Source of the DNA: Nematostella vectensis
Taxonomy: Eukaryota > Cnidaria > Anthozoa > Actiniaria > Edwardsiidae
Assembly (NCBI RefSeq): GCF_932526225.1
Contig: NC_064045.1
Location: 8,188,138-8,252,137, forward strand
Reading direction: 5' to 3'
Length of the DNA: 64,000 nucleotides
Below, piece by piece: positions 27,901 to 41,300 of this stretch. The stretch's first letter is position 1; each line of letters starts with the position of its first letter. The translations under genes were made by a program, and so were the position numbers. The notes beneath the pieces were generated by a model. The model worked only from the letters and a program-made list of their open reading frames with translations, was not told the origin of the DNA and searched no databases.

Positions 27901-30900
27901 AAATATCCTAACATTTCGCTTTATTATGTGACCTTCGTTGCGTTGCTGACTTGAAAATTGTGCTGGGACATACAGAAAATTACATGAAATTTATACTTGA
28001 AATGAATCTGTCTCGCTAGTGTCACGCACCAACTCGAATCCTGCAAATGACACTTTTTTGGCCATGAAATGGAGGTAATTACAGGTGATGTAGAGGTGTT
28101 TTGGGGCTTTTCTGCGAAAATAAAATCACCAAAGGTAAATTTAAGTTGCTTTCTGTTGATATACTGGTTACCCTGTGTGAATTTTACTCCTCAAACCAGT
28201 TTTTCACTCGTTTAATCCAGGGTTAGTAATTCGGGGGATTGCTTGGCTTTCGGGAACGGTGAGTTATCCGTCGGTTAGCTAACCTACGATTAGCGAATTT
28301 TAACCCGGGATTAGGCGCTGATCTAGGGTTAAGTTAATCGGCCTTTCCGGAACCGGCCCCAGGCTAAGTACTATGGATAGTGTAGATGTTGCAGTCAATA
28401 ATGAATGTCAGTCCAAAATGAAAATGGACTAGTCAAAAATGAAACCAAACCAGTCCATATTCGTTTTTAACTAGTTTAAGTAGTGGGGTTAGGGTCAGTT
28501 TAAGTAGTGGGGTTAGGGTTAGTTTAAGTAGTGGGGCTAGGGTTAGTTTAAGTAGTAGGGTTAGGGTTAGTTTAAGTAGTAGGGTTAGGGTTAGTTTAAG
28601 TAGTGGGGTTAGGGTTGGTTTAAGTAGTGGGGTTAGGGTTAGTTTAAGTAGTAGGGTTAGGGTTAGTTTAAGTAGTGGTGCTATGGTTAGTTTAAGTAGT
28701 GGGGTTAGGGTTAGTTTAAGTAGTAGGGTTAGGGTTAGTTTAAGTAGTGGGGTTAGGGTTAGTTTAAGTAGTGGGGTTAGGGTTAGTTTAAGTAGTGGGA
28801 TTAGGGTTATTTTAAGTAAAAAAACTTGAACTAGCGACTAACAAAGGCGACGAAAACAAACACAATTTGATGACAGCAGCTTTAATCGTTTTGAATACAG
28901 AATGTAATAATAAGTGGTACTGTCGTTCTACTCATTCATACAGCCATTACAGTCATGTGGGTCATTGAAGGTGCGCCATCTTTGACGCTCTCGTAAGGGA
29001 GACCTCTTTGGAATAGTCAAAGACTATGTTGGGCTTGGCAATTTTTTTCAATCTATTCAGGGAAATTGATAAATCAATCACACCAAATTTAGTGACAATT
29101 CTTGCATTGTCATTTGCTTTCTCTATTATCTTAGCAAGAAGGGAGTTCGGATGGGTGATGGATGCGAGGTGTTTGTATAGTGCAAATTAAGGCTAGGATA
29201 TAGAAGGCATGGCTAGAGCAGGTTCAGAAACTGTGAAAAGTGTAGATATGGATATGGTCTCGGCGATCCGCGCTAGTCTGCAAGCAGCGAGCATTAAAAA
29301 CAAAACGAGTCGAATACTGTTCGACCTTGACCATACTTTTGGCGAACTATTCGAGCAACGGCTTCATTTCACGGGCATCTAAAAATTTCAGGGGATCGTT
29401 TGCTACCAATTCAACTAAACGTGACCTCGTCACTTTCCTCAGGTTATAGAACGATCTTCCCCTCGCACGACCATCTGCTCCTGCAATCACTTCACCACAT
29501 TCGGCAGCGGTTTTTTCGTGGCACCGAATCCTATCAATTTCTCTGAGGCGTTCAAGGGTTTCTCGAACTTGTCGGACAACCCGGCCGTGTTCAGCGTGGT
29601 GGTCAGTGTCATAGGGCTTTACATAATCCTCGTTATATTCGCAAGGCGTGCGGACAACAGCGATGTCAGAAAGGTAAGAAAATATTGCAGGGGCGTGTCT
29701 AGAGACAAACGCAGGGTGGGGCCCAAAGTAGTAATTCACTATGACAACAGGTCAATCAAGTTCAAATCACTATGATAACAGGTCAATCAAGTTCAAATCG
29801 GCATCCTTAGATATGGTGAAGGGTCACTAGATCCATCTAGAAACTTTTTCTAATCTCTTCTTAACTACCAAAGAAGGGGGCAACCGGAGCCGAACTCATT
29901 TCGTCACATCAGGCCCGTAGCCAGGATTTTGAGCGTGGTGGTTCGTTTTTCCATTTTAGCGGACCAAATTTCCGGTATACCCCTCTCCTCGCCTTATTAC
30001 ATTAGGTAATCAATCTTGTATTTTAAATGTTATTAATATGGTGCTTTTTAACATATATCGATAATAATAAAGATAATTATTATAAAAAGATTTTTATAGT
30101 CATTTTAAAGACATATTGATGTGCACGGTATATCTCCAGCCAAACGTTATGTATTTTTGTTTGTTCTGGGCGGACCTTCAAGCCGGGTGGGGGGGGGGGG
30201 GGAGGTTTGTCCGAACCTTCCCTGGCTACGGGCCTGCACATGAGCAGGGCGGGGTCCAAACCCCTCGTAACCCCCCTCTGGACCGGCAACTGCATTGTTA
30301 GCACACTTTTTAGATGTATTTAGGAAACGACAGGAATTAAGCGTTTTTTGAAAAAAAACTGAACTATATTGGACATTCTTTCCATTCTTCCCTTTCTTTG
30401 GAATAATGAAGAGGTTGCATTCTTGCTTATTTGGCGTTTACGCCACGTCACGCCGTCACGCCACGGTCACGCCGTCACGCCACGGTCACGCCGCGAGGCA
30501 AACGTCCTTAGAAGGTTGTTAACATGAATGTCACATGATCGCATGGTCGCAGTGCTAGCGGATTGAGTAAAGGGACTTAAAGGGGCCGTCCACACTAACA
30601 TGGATTCGTTTGAATCCCTATACTTTTTAATAAGTTTATGCCTTCCGTCCACACTAACACGGGGGTCGGATACAGCAAATATAGCTTGGTCGGATACAGC
30701 CAGCGCATATCATAAAAGTGAATTAAAGTAAATGTGTTTTAGAGCATCCTATATTCTCGACGCTCTTACATTTAAAATCCTTATACGCATTAAGAATAGT
30801 CCATCCTGGAACTAAGAAACACAAGCTTCTAGTAAGCTCACATACGTTCAAAAATTCAAATTCAGGGAAAGAGAAAGGTACCTGGAAAGGTACTTATCAA

Positions 30901-33900
30901 ATTATCGATCGGGAATCGAACCCGTTTCAGCAGAGGCGAGAGGCCCCATACGCTGACGCGCTAACACACTGGGCCACGCGTGATCCCATAAAAATGACGC
31001 TACGTTGTACTTTTCAGCATTTTTTGACGTGTGAATCCGTGTTGGTGTGGACGGCTGGACCCGTCCTATAAACTTTACAAACTATAGTATGGACGCGAAT
31101 CAACTGATGTTTTTTCGGCCGGATACTTTTGAATCCGTATTAGTGTGGACGACTCATAAAGAACGTCGATCATCCACTTTGTCATTATTGTTTAGAATTG
31201 AAAAATCATGGGTTTATTTGCCAAGGAAACCTCAAAATAGCCACCCGCAATTGAAGTTTTAATACCTTATTAACAATATTTTATTGAAAGTATCACAGTC
31301 ACTTGCTTGAATTCGCCGATGGAAATGGATTCTTTGAATGAGTCTCTATTGTGAGGGAGCGTAAAATGGCGGCATGATTGGTCTTCTTTAATGTTCAAGA
31401 GGAGCTTCAAGAAGGAACTTTCCACATTTGGTTTAAAATGTGTCGACTTTTAAAATTTTCTTTTATAGGCAATTGTACCTTATTTGCTAAGCTGGCATAT
31501 ATTTTCACGTTTCTGGACTAGGTTGGCGTGACAGTTCTACCCGACAACGACCCGCGGGACCGTTACTCGTACGAAATCTCCATACACACAGGGTTCCACC
31601 AGGGTTGCGGGACCACCGCTCGGGTCTACATCCAGCTAATCGGCTCCATCAGCGATAGCCACACGACGGAACTCCGAGACGCTAATCGGCCGAGGTTCCA
31701 ACGAGGTGCTATCGATCAGTTTCTATTCACTGTACCAGAGTCTCTTGGAAAACTGGAGGTGAGAACTCGATTCACATTTAGCAGGAATAATATTGGTCGT
31801 AATATAGGGGTAAAACAGTGCTGTTAATGTATTTTTAGGGTCTTGATTATATCCTATTGGTCGTAATATAGAATTTTTGCAGTGTCGTTAATTTATTCAT
31901 AGGGTCTTAATTATATCCTATTGCTGGTCAAAATATAGCGGTTTTGCAGGTTCGTAAATGTGTTCATAGGGTCTTGATTATATTCTATTGTTCGTAATAT
32001 TGGGTACAAATAGCGAGGATGAAAAAACTATTAAGGATTGAGTAGTAATTAATAACTTATTGATAACAAATTAATTATGGATTAATAATTGACAGAAAAG
32101 TTGATGCAACAGGAAATACATAGTGCAGATTCTGAAATGGCTGAAGTTGACTAGATTGACGATGGAAGAATAGAGTAAAAATACGGGGAATAATAAAATG
32201 TCGGTAGTCGGCAAATATTTTTATGTCAGTTTTGTCGGTAGTCGGTTACTTTTGAGGCCGTTTATCGCTTAACCCCATCTTTCAAAAGCTGCTGTTTAGG
32301 CATAATGGTCGTATTATATTTGTTTATAGGAGTTGCGTATCTGGCAATAAGTTGAGCCTGTCTCCTTTATTGTGTTTTTGGTCATGATATACGGGTTATG
32401 TCATGCTGGCAAGGTCTAATTTCTATCATATTGGTCGTAATGTCGAGTATTTGTTTATAGGAGTTGCGTATCTGGCATGATAACTCAGGCCTGAGTCCCG
32501 GATGGTTCCTGTTCAAAGTCCAAGTGCGTGACGTTCAGACGGATCAGAAATGGTGGTTCGTCTGCAACAATTGGCTTGCCGTCGACGAGAACGATGGAAG
32601 TGTGGACCGCACTCTCACTGTGAGTATGATCAGCAGTCTTCTTCATACCATGGGTAGATCCTTCATATATGGTTCACTATTGTCCCTTACCCATACCTTA
32701 ACCCTAACCATTAATATAGTGAATCATATATGAATGACCTACCTCTCTACGATCCAACCTCTAGAGTGTTCTCGGTGGATTAGACGCTTACAAAAATAAT
32801 AATTCCTTCTCAGAGGTTCTGTGTCGGTTGTTTAGCCTGAGAACCTGGGCTGGGCTGTGATGCAGGTTTAAATCATTTCCTAGGGTCTAGCTTTGGTCGG
32901 GAGATTTTCAAAGGGCTGTAACAGGAGGTGGCGGCACTGGGGGCATGTGTCCCCCAAATATTTTCAAAAACTATATGGAAATGACCAGTAAGGGCGTGGG
33001 CTGTTTCTTATTGTATCTGTTTCGTGCCCCCCCTACCCCAATGTTTCGAGGCCTGCCACGGCACTAAATTATATTTCTGCCCACGTATCTCTTGAAAGGT
33101 GGCCAACAAAAAGGACCTCGCAAAGTTCAACATTCTGTTCGTGAACGCCACGCGAAGAAATCTGTTAGACGGTCATCTTTGGCTCTCAGTAGTTACCAGG
33201 CCCCCTAAGAGCACATTCACGCGTGTCCAGAGGCTGACGTGCTGTCTTGTGTTGCTATTGACAACCATGGTATCTAACGCCATGTTCTACCAAGTTGGGC
33301 CGGGGAATAAGGACACTACTATTACCTTGGGTTAGTACAAAAAATATTCACGTGCACTTGTCGTGATTCGGGTTCTTGTTCAAGGGCGAGAATCAATTAA
33401 CTTAACTCACGTCGGAACCGGGATTCGAACCTGGGACCAAGTTGTTAGAGTCACAGGCGCTACAGAGCGACCGGGAAACCTGTGGTGAAAGGCACAGGTA
33501 CTACAGAGCGACCGGGAAACCTGTGGTGAAAGGCACAGGCACTACAGAGCGACCGGGAAACCTGTGGTGAAAGGCACAGGCACTACACAGCGACCGGGAA
33601 ACCTGTGGTGAAAGGCACAGGTACTACAGAGCGACGCCCTACCAACTGTGCGACCCCAGTGCTGAAAAACGCAAGACTAGTTCCAGTACCGCGCGGTTAA
33701 ACAAGCCTTTTTGTTTTGAAATGGCGGCGTTTTATCGGCGAACTGTCACATTTTGGCGAATGCCAGGAAAACTAAACCAAACTTAATGCCACAATTTTCT
33801 TTATGACTCCCTCATAATCACACAAATCTGTCATTTTTTGTACAGTATGGTTTTAATGCTGTACAGTTGTCAAAACAGCGACTGAAGTCAGCCTTTCGTA

Positions 33901-35348
33901 CCTTTTACTCGGACGATTCAAAACTACGATTGTGCTTGTTTTCGCCAGAGCACGCGCATGCGCATACGTTATTCAGCACTGAACGTTCGAACCGGGAATC
34001 GATTTTAGAACCCAGTGATTAGAGGTGCGACGCTCTGCCATCTGTGCCACCCAGGCTTTAAGATTACACGGTCATGTATTTTTGGGGGTATTTTCAGGTC
34101 CGTTTCGTCTCAGTTGGAGCACGGTGATGATAGGTCTTCAGAGCAGTGTTATAGTGATCCCCGTTAACATGCTGATCGTCACGGTGTTCAGGAAACTCGC
34201 GCCAAAACAGAGCAAGGCGTCAAAGTATGAACCGGGCCCGTACAGCGAGGTGAGGGATCATATCAATCAATGGCTGTCGTTTTTCTAGTCTAAAAGAGCC
34301 TGGGGCGAGCGCGCGGGAGACCTGTAATATTCTATAACGTTAGGGACTAGGCTCCATATACAAGATGGCTGCCAGCAAAATCATAGTAAACACGAATTCC
34401 TGCAAGTTTACGTAGAATTCTCGACTTACAAAGCTCTAGAGCGATAAAAAAGCGAAAAAATGATTAAAGCGGAGTTCCATATATGGTATGTAATGCCTTA
34501 TAAGGAAATGACCGAGCGAGCTAGAAAAACGACACCGTCGCGGAACGGATTTCAGCGACTCTACCTCAGCTTTCGCGCAAAGTTGAGCGAATTACGAAAA
34601 TGTGCAATCAATTGTGGATCAAGGTTTTTTTAATTGCAAAGCTTGGTGAAAATTTGCGCAAATAATGTCATAAAATGTTTTAAAATTTGTGTACGCTACT
34701 GTGTATACGGAATATTACTTGGCTACGAAAGTCAAGATGATAATGATTATCATGATATTTCCGACAATTATAATCGAAAATTATGATTGGCTGATAATAT
34801 AGACAATGTCAATAATACTGATGCGAATAATGATTGTCATGTATTGGCAATGTTGATGATGATAATTGTAGTAGTCTTGATGATGATAATAATGAAGATG
34901 ATGATGGTGGTGGTAGTTTTGATGATGATGATGATGGTTTTGATGATGATGATGATGGTGGTGGTTTGATTATGACGATGATGGTGGTGGTTTTGATGAT
35001 GATGATGATGATGATGGTGATGGTTTTGATGATGATGATGATGATGATGGTGGTTTGATTATGACGATGATGATGATGATGGTGATGGTTTTGATGATGA
35101 TGATGATGATGATGGTGATGGTTTTGATGATGATGATGATGATGATGATGGTGGTTTGATTATGACGATGATGATGATGATGGTGATGGTTTTGATGATG
35201 ATGATGATGATGGTGATGGTGATGGTGGTGGTTTGATTATGACGATGATTTGTGGTGGTTTTGATGATGATGGTGATGGTGATGGTTTTGTTGATGATGG
35301 TGATGATGATGATGATGGTGGTGGCTTTGATGATGATGATGATGGTGG

Positions 35349-35398
<50 letters not shown>

Positions 35399-38300
35399 GT
35401 GGTTTTGATGATGATGATGATGGTGGTGGTTTTAAAGATGATGGTGATGGTGGTGGTTTGATTATGAAGATGATGGTGGTGGCTTTGATGATGATGATGA
35501 TGGTGATGGTTTTGATGATGATGATGATGGTTTTGATGATGATGGTGATGGTGGTGGTTTTGATTGTGATGTTGGTGGTGGTGGGTTTGATGGTGATGCT
35601 GATTGATAATGACGGATGCGCTGATGGCAATATCAATGATACCGATGATAATGTTTATGATGTTGATGATAATGATGATAATTATAATCATGTTTGCATA
35701 TAGTTTGCAGACGATGCCCAGAGTCACGCAATGCCACCCAAACGAAGCACACTATCCTCTAAGCATTCTATCAAAAAACAACAAAGCCAAACATCCGAAG
35801 GACCCCCTAGTTTTGGCAACTTGGTTGTAAGTCCAGGGGGGTCTTGCACCTCTGTCGACGCAGCACTTGCTGACGTGGCGATCGATGAGAAAGAAACGTT
35901 AAGAAAAGAAAAGGTAAAGGCCTATGAATAACAAAAGCAGCGTAGTTACTACAGTAAACTATAGTTACTACAGTAAATAAGCTCGAAATATTCTGCGAGC
36001 TCTCGCCAAAAAATTACAACAGGCTCCTTGGTTCCTTCATTAAAAATCCTTGAAGAGGATTCATTGGCTAGCACTGAAATGGTTTCAAATCACGCCACCT
36101 CTACACAAGGCGCTGACCAACCAAAAAGCATATGTTACTTTGAATGACAGAAACCAGAACGAGGCTTAACACTGGGAATTAGGGGACTTGCGCTAAGAGA
36201 TCACGTGACATTTTTGGGTGGCAAATTTAAAAGAAAATAATGAAACAAAAAAATCAGAAATGACTACGCCCGTTACATCAGAGAACGACAAAAAAATTAA
36301 ACGTTTAAATAAAACTAAAGCCTCTCTGAAAAATAGGAATTCTGGCTTTTTCGTAAGTGCTAAATAAGTTGCTTTTTGTTGCTGTTATTTTGGCGCTAAA
36401 AGCCTGAGCGCGCGCGAGTTTGCCACCCAAACAGTCACGTGATCTCTAGGCGCTAGTCCCCTGTTGTTGACGAGAGTTCGCAGAATGTTGAAAACTAGAG
36501 TAATGGTGATCAGACAACAAGCGTGACTAAGTCACCATAGCGGTAATGCGCCCTACTAAATCACGACGGCTGCTGTCCACAGGTTGCGGATGAGAAAGAG
36601 TCGAGCAAGTGCTCATGGCGAAGCGTGATAGGTTTCTTCAGCAACAAAGATGACTCGGACGAGGACAAGAAGAAATCCAAGTAAGTGTGGCTTTTCCGGA
36701 TAAGTAAAAGGTGTCAATCATAATTAGTGAAAAATGTCTATCGTATAAAGATTGAATGATATCAATCATTGCAAGTGATGACTCGAATTATGTTAAGTGC
36801 AGGATGTCAATAATAATAATTGAAGGATATCAATCATGATAATTTAAGGCTGTCAATCATTAATACAATGATAAGTGGAGGGTATAAAGACAGAATCTAA
36901 TGTGCCTCTAGTCTTCTTTGCAGCAGTCCGTGTTGGACAGTCGAAGAAAGCGTTTAAACGCGGACGGCTGCGTCTGGGAATTCTTCCTTTGAATTATCAC
37001 TCTGATCCGCAAATACAAAATATACCTTTATAACTCCTGAGTATAATCAACACTGGCAATGGCTCACCAGCTCTGAAGTGATTGGTGATAAGGAGCTCTA
37101 CATTTTTGTCTCCTTTTTTCATAATTAATTGAATGTAGTTTCGTTTTCATCCACGGACTTACTTTAGTTGGGCTCACTTCACATGTTTCCTGATCCATTT
37201 TTATGGACGCTTTCTTAGGGCTGTATTTATCTTAAATTTGCTACAAGTACCCCTGTTAATTATGTTTTATTCCTTGTTCCGTTAGATTCCTCTTTCCCCA
37301 CTGGTGCCTGTATGCGAATTACGTCCTTGCATTTCTCACGTGTTTCGCGTGCGCACTTTTCACTTGTCTTTATGGCTTCACGTTTGGCAAGACAAAGTCG
37401 GAGGAGTGGATATCGTCGATGCTCGTCTCCTTCACACAGAGTGTGGTTGTCGTGCAGCCCGCCAAGGTCCTTCTACTAGCCGCATTTTTCGCGTTGATAA
37501 TCAAGGACCCGGATAAGGAGGAAGACGACGCTGACGACGAGATGGAGCTGGTTGAAGACGCAAAACACGGCGATGGTACGTCAAACTTCTATATTACCAG
37601 TATTGCCGAGTCAATCACGAATATTTCCGAGTCACTTCCGACAGGGTTGCGAGTCAATTACGAATTCGAGTTAAGAAAAAATCTAGTAATTCTCGAATAG
37701 TTACTTGTCACTTCCGAGACACTTTCTAATAGTACCGAGTCATTCCGAATAGTACCGAGTCACTTTTTCGAATAGAACCGAGTCACTTCCGAATAGCACC
37801 GAGCCACTTTCGAATAGAACCGAGTCACTTCCAAATAATACACATTAACTTTCGAATAGTAACGATTCAGTTCCGTATAGTACCGAGTCACTTCCGAAAA
37901 GGCATTAAGTTAATCGAAAAGGCATTAAGTTAAAATAATCACGAATATAGGACCGAGGTACTCATTAATATTATAATATTAATATTATTAATATTATATG
38001 CATCACAAATGGCCTGAAATTATCATTCCCAATAGCCCATGGATACTGATTACTTAATTGCTGTGTTGTAGATGAAGTTCGCGAGAAAAAAGCGCTGTTC
38101 GTCAAGCCCCCGGACCTCGAAAAGCTCCAGCAGGCGCGGCAGCTCCGCCTGAAGCAGCGCGAGATGCAGGCGATCATCCGGGAGATCATAGGTCACCTGA
38201 CCGTCGTGCTTATCGTACTCTTCGTCGCCTTCGCGAACCACGACGATCACGGATTCAGGTTCAGCTCGGAGGCGTCGAGTCTTCTGACCTCTTTGTCCTC

Positions 38301-41300
38301 ATCTGGACCGTCATTTGATACGGTAAACGGTGGGGTAGGGGTATGGGGGTAAAAGACCGTCATTCGATATGGTAATCACATATCGTGGGGTAGGGTATGG
38401 GGGTCAAAGAACGTAATTTGATACGGTAAACGGTGGGGTAGGGGTATGGGGGTAAAAGATCGTCATTCGATAGAGTAATCACATTTTGTGGGGTAGGGGT
38501 ATGGGGGTAAAAGACCGTCATTCGATATGGTAATCACATATCGAGGGGTAGGGTATGGGGGTCAAAGAACGTAATTTGATACGGTAAACGGTGGGGTAGG
38601 GGTATGGGAGTAAAAGACCGTCATTCGATAGGGTAAACATATTTTGTGGGTAGGGGTATGGGGGTAAAAGACCGTCATTCGATATGGTAATCACATATCG
38701 AGGGGTAGGGTATGGGGGTCAAAGACCGTCATTTGATACGGTAAACGGTGGGGTAGGGGTATAGGGTAAAAGACCGTCATTCGATAGGGTAAACATATTT
38801 TGTGGGATAGGGGTATGGGGGTAAAAGACCGTCATTAGATAGGGTAAACATATGGGGTAGGGGTATGGGGGTATAAGATCGTCATTCAATATGGTAATCA
38901 CATTTTGTGGGGTAGGGGTATGGGGGTCAAAGACCTTCATTCGATAGGGTAAACATATTTTGTGGGGTAGGGGTATGGGGGTCAAAGACCTTCATTCAAT
39001 ATGGTAATCACATTTTGTGGGGTAGGGGTATGGGGGATAAAGACCGTCTTGGGGGGTAGGGGTGTAGGACTGTCATTTGATATAGTATATTTTGCGGAGG
39101 AGGTGTTGAGGGCAGTAGCGTCATTTAACATGGTATAAATTATTTGCAGGGGAAGAGCTTGGGTCATATCGAACGTTATGTTGCCTTTCGTTTACATGGG
39201 AGACTAGGGCGTGAGAATGTCTTTGGTAATGTCTTTGGTAACGAGTGTTCCTGGGACCTATTTAAGTGGACTTTTTTTACATGTTTTTATTGCAGAAGAC
39301 TAGTTTTCAATAATACATCTACTCTGGCAGCCTCTACCAAAGACATAACAATAAAACAGATCACTATAGTTTCCTTTGGAAACACGCTGGCTAAACTTTG
39401 GTATTCTATTTTTATTATTAAACCAAAATGGTTTTTTTAAAGTGCCAAAATTTTTAGATAAGCAGCTTATCTGTGTTTAATAGGCGTTTTTACAATATTT
39501 TTGGAATTTAATACCAACTAATAAAGCCATTTCGTAGATTACTAACTCGAACGATTACTGGGGATGGACGACGGAGACTGTGGCGAGTGCCCTGTATCCT
39601 ATCGACGCTTTGATTGGTTATCGCTACACTGGGATTATGCGCAATAAGCACAATAGTAACGTCATCGGGCTCGGCAGAATTCGTCAGCTCAGGATTAAAA
39701 AAGGTATGTGTAGCCTGTTTTGTACACTTATCTGTTGATGGGTAGCCTGTTTAATATATTTCTCTGCTGATGGGTAGCCTGTTTTACACATTTCTCTGCT
39801 GAAGGATGGTCTGTTTAATATATTTCTCTGCTGATGGGTAGCCTGTTTTGTAGATGGGTAGCCTGTTTAACCCACTTCTCTACTGATGGGTAACCTGTTT
39901 TTTTATATTTCCCTGCTGATGGGTAGCCTGTTTTACACACTTCTCTGCTGATGGTTAGCCTGTTTTACACACTAATCTGCTGATGGGTAGCCTATTTTAT
40001 ATATTTCTCTGCTGATGGGTACCACTTTTTATATGCTTCTCTGCTGATGGGAAGCAAGCCTGTTCATTTTTACTTCTCTGCTGATGGGTAGCCTGTTTTG
40101 TAAATTTCTCTGCTGATGGGTAGCCTGTTTTATAAACTTCTCTGCTGTTAGGTAGCCTGTATTGTGTATGTTGTGGTTGGAAATTTATCTTAGTTAGAAA
40201 TTTTTCTCAACTAGTTGGGAATTTTACAACCAGCTGGAAATTTTCAAACCTGTGGAATTTTTTTTTTCTTACCTTACCGTGATTCGAACCCTCAACCTTT
40301 CGCTTCGAAGTCCGTAGCCCTTACCACTTGACCACTAAGGCTTGTGACGAAAGATGAGCGATTAAATCTTGCTTTATTGTAATATTCATGACGCGCCTTA
40401 CGTCACGCTTGTTATAAATGCACGCATGCGTATTAACGTAAAACAGAGACTTCAAATCTTTTTACGAGCGTATTGCAAACTTTTGTGGATAAAAAGCAAA
40501 AAATATCACAAAAGACTAACTGTGCTGCCATTACAATGAATTTACAACGTTTGAAAACATGCCAAAACCTGTATAGGGCTTAAATAGATGTGTTTCGTAT
40601 TCTAAAATTGCGTACGTAAAAGCTTTGCGTGACTCGGACCTATCGGCTTCGGAGGAGTCCAAAATTACGCACTTTTGTCGAACGTAACTCAAGATAGGTG
40701 CGAAAGCGGGTATTGAATGACTGACATGTAAGACTGCACAATAATTGGAGCAATAATAGTGTTCTTTTATTTCTCTTTAATAATTATTTTTTGTCCTCTT
40801 CGTGGCATCGTAATTACTCGATTTTGTGTAACATTTTCTCTTCTAAAGACTGAAGCCGATGTTTATGAAATGTACCGCTGGAAAAGAACCTATAGAAAAT
40901 GTTTTTAATTAGTTAGACATTTCGATTGTGCTAAAAGTCATTACGAGAACGAGGAAAGTTACATTGTACTAAAAGCCATTGCGTATTGTACGAATAAAGA
41001 ATGCTATTCAACTCTCATGTTCATGTTTAGAAATAACGGGATTTTCGACAAAGAAAAGGTATAAAAATTGTGAGTTTGTCATTGAACGAAACATCATGGC
41101 GGAGGAAGTTGTGCCGTGTGTTGACCGCGCTTTATTCCTAGACAAGATTACGGAATTGAAGCTCCAAACCTAAAGTAAAAAATCAGAAATCAATTTTTAC
41201 ATTGAAGATGGTTTGTATGAAAAAGCAAAACAATTTTTAAAGCAAAAAAAAGAGCGCATTAGTGATGATCGACAATAGTTCTGTCGTCTGCCGACGAAAA

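Noticed and set aside
28480-28812. Telomeric or interstitial telomere DNA
   Set aside because: TTAGGG occurs once per 24-mer unit rather than as an uninterrupted hexamer tract.
29347-29739. Minus-strand frame of 130 codons
   Set aside because: It lies opposite the GPS/TM1 exon, which has family motifs and matching splice phases; the minus frame has none.
30903-34055. Functional tRNA genes (30903-30985, 33410-33655, 33985-34055)
   Set aside because: Box A/B-like motifs are present, but acceptor and T stems pair poorly and one is split by an array; better read as tRNA-derived relics.
34787-35727. Poly-Met, poly-Asp, poly-His and poly-Ser frames
   Set aside because: All come from the GAT/TGG trinucleotide array inside intron 19.
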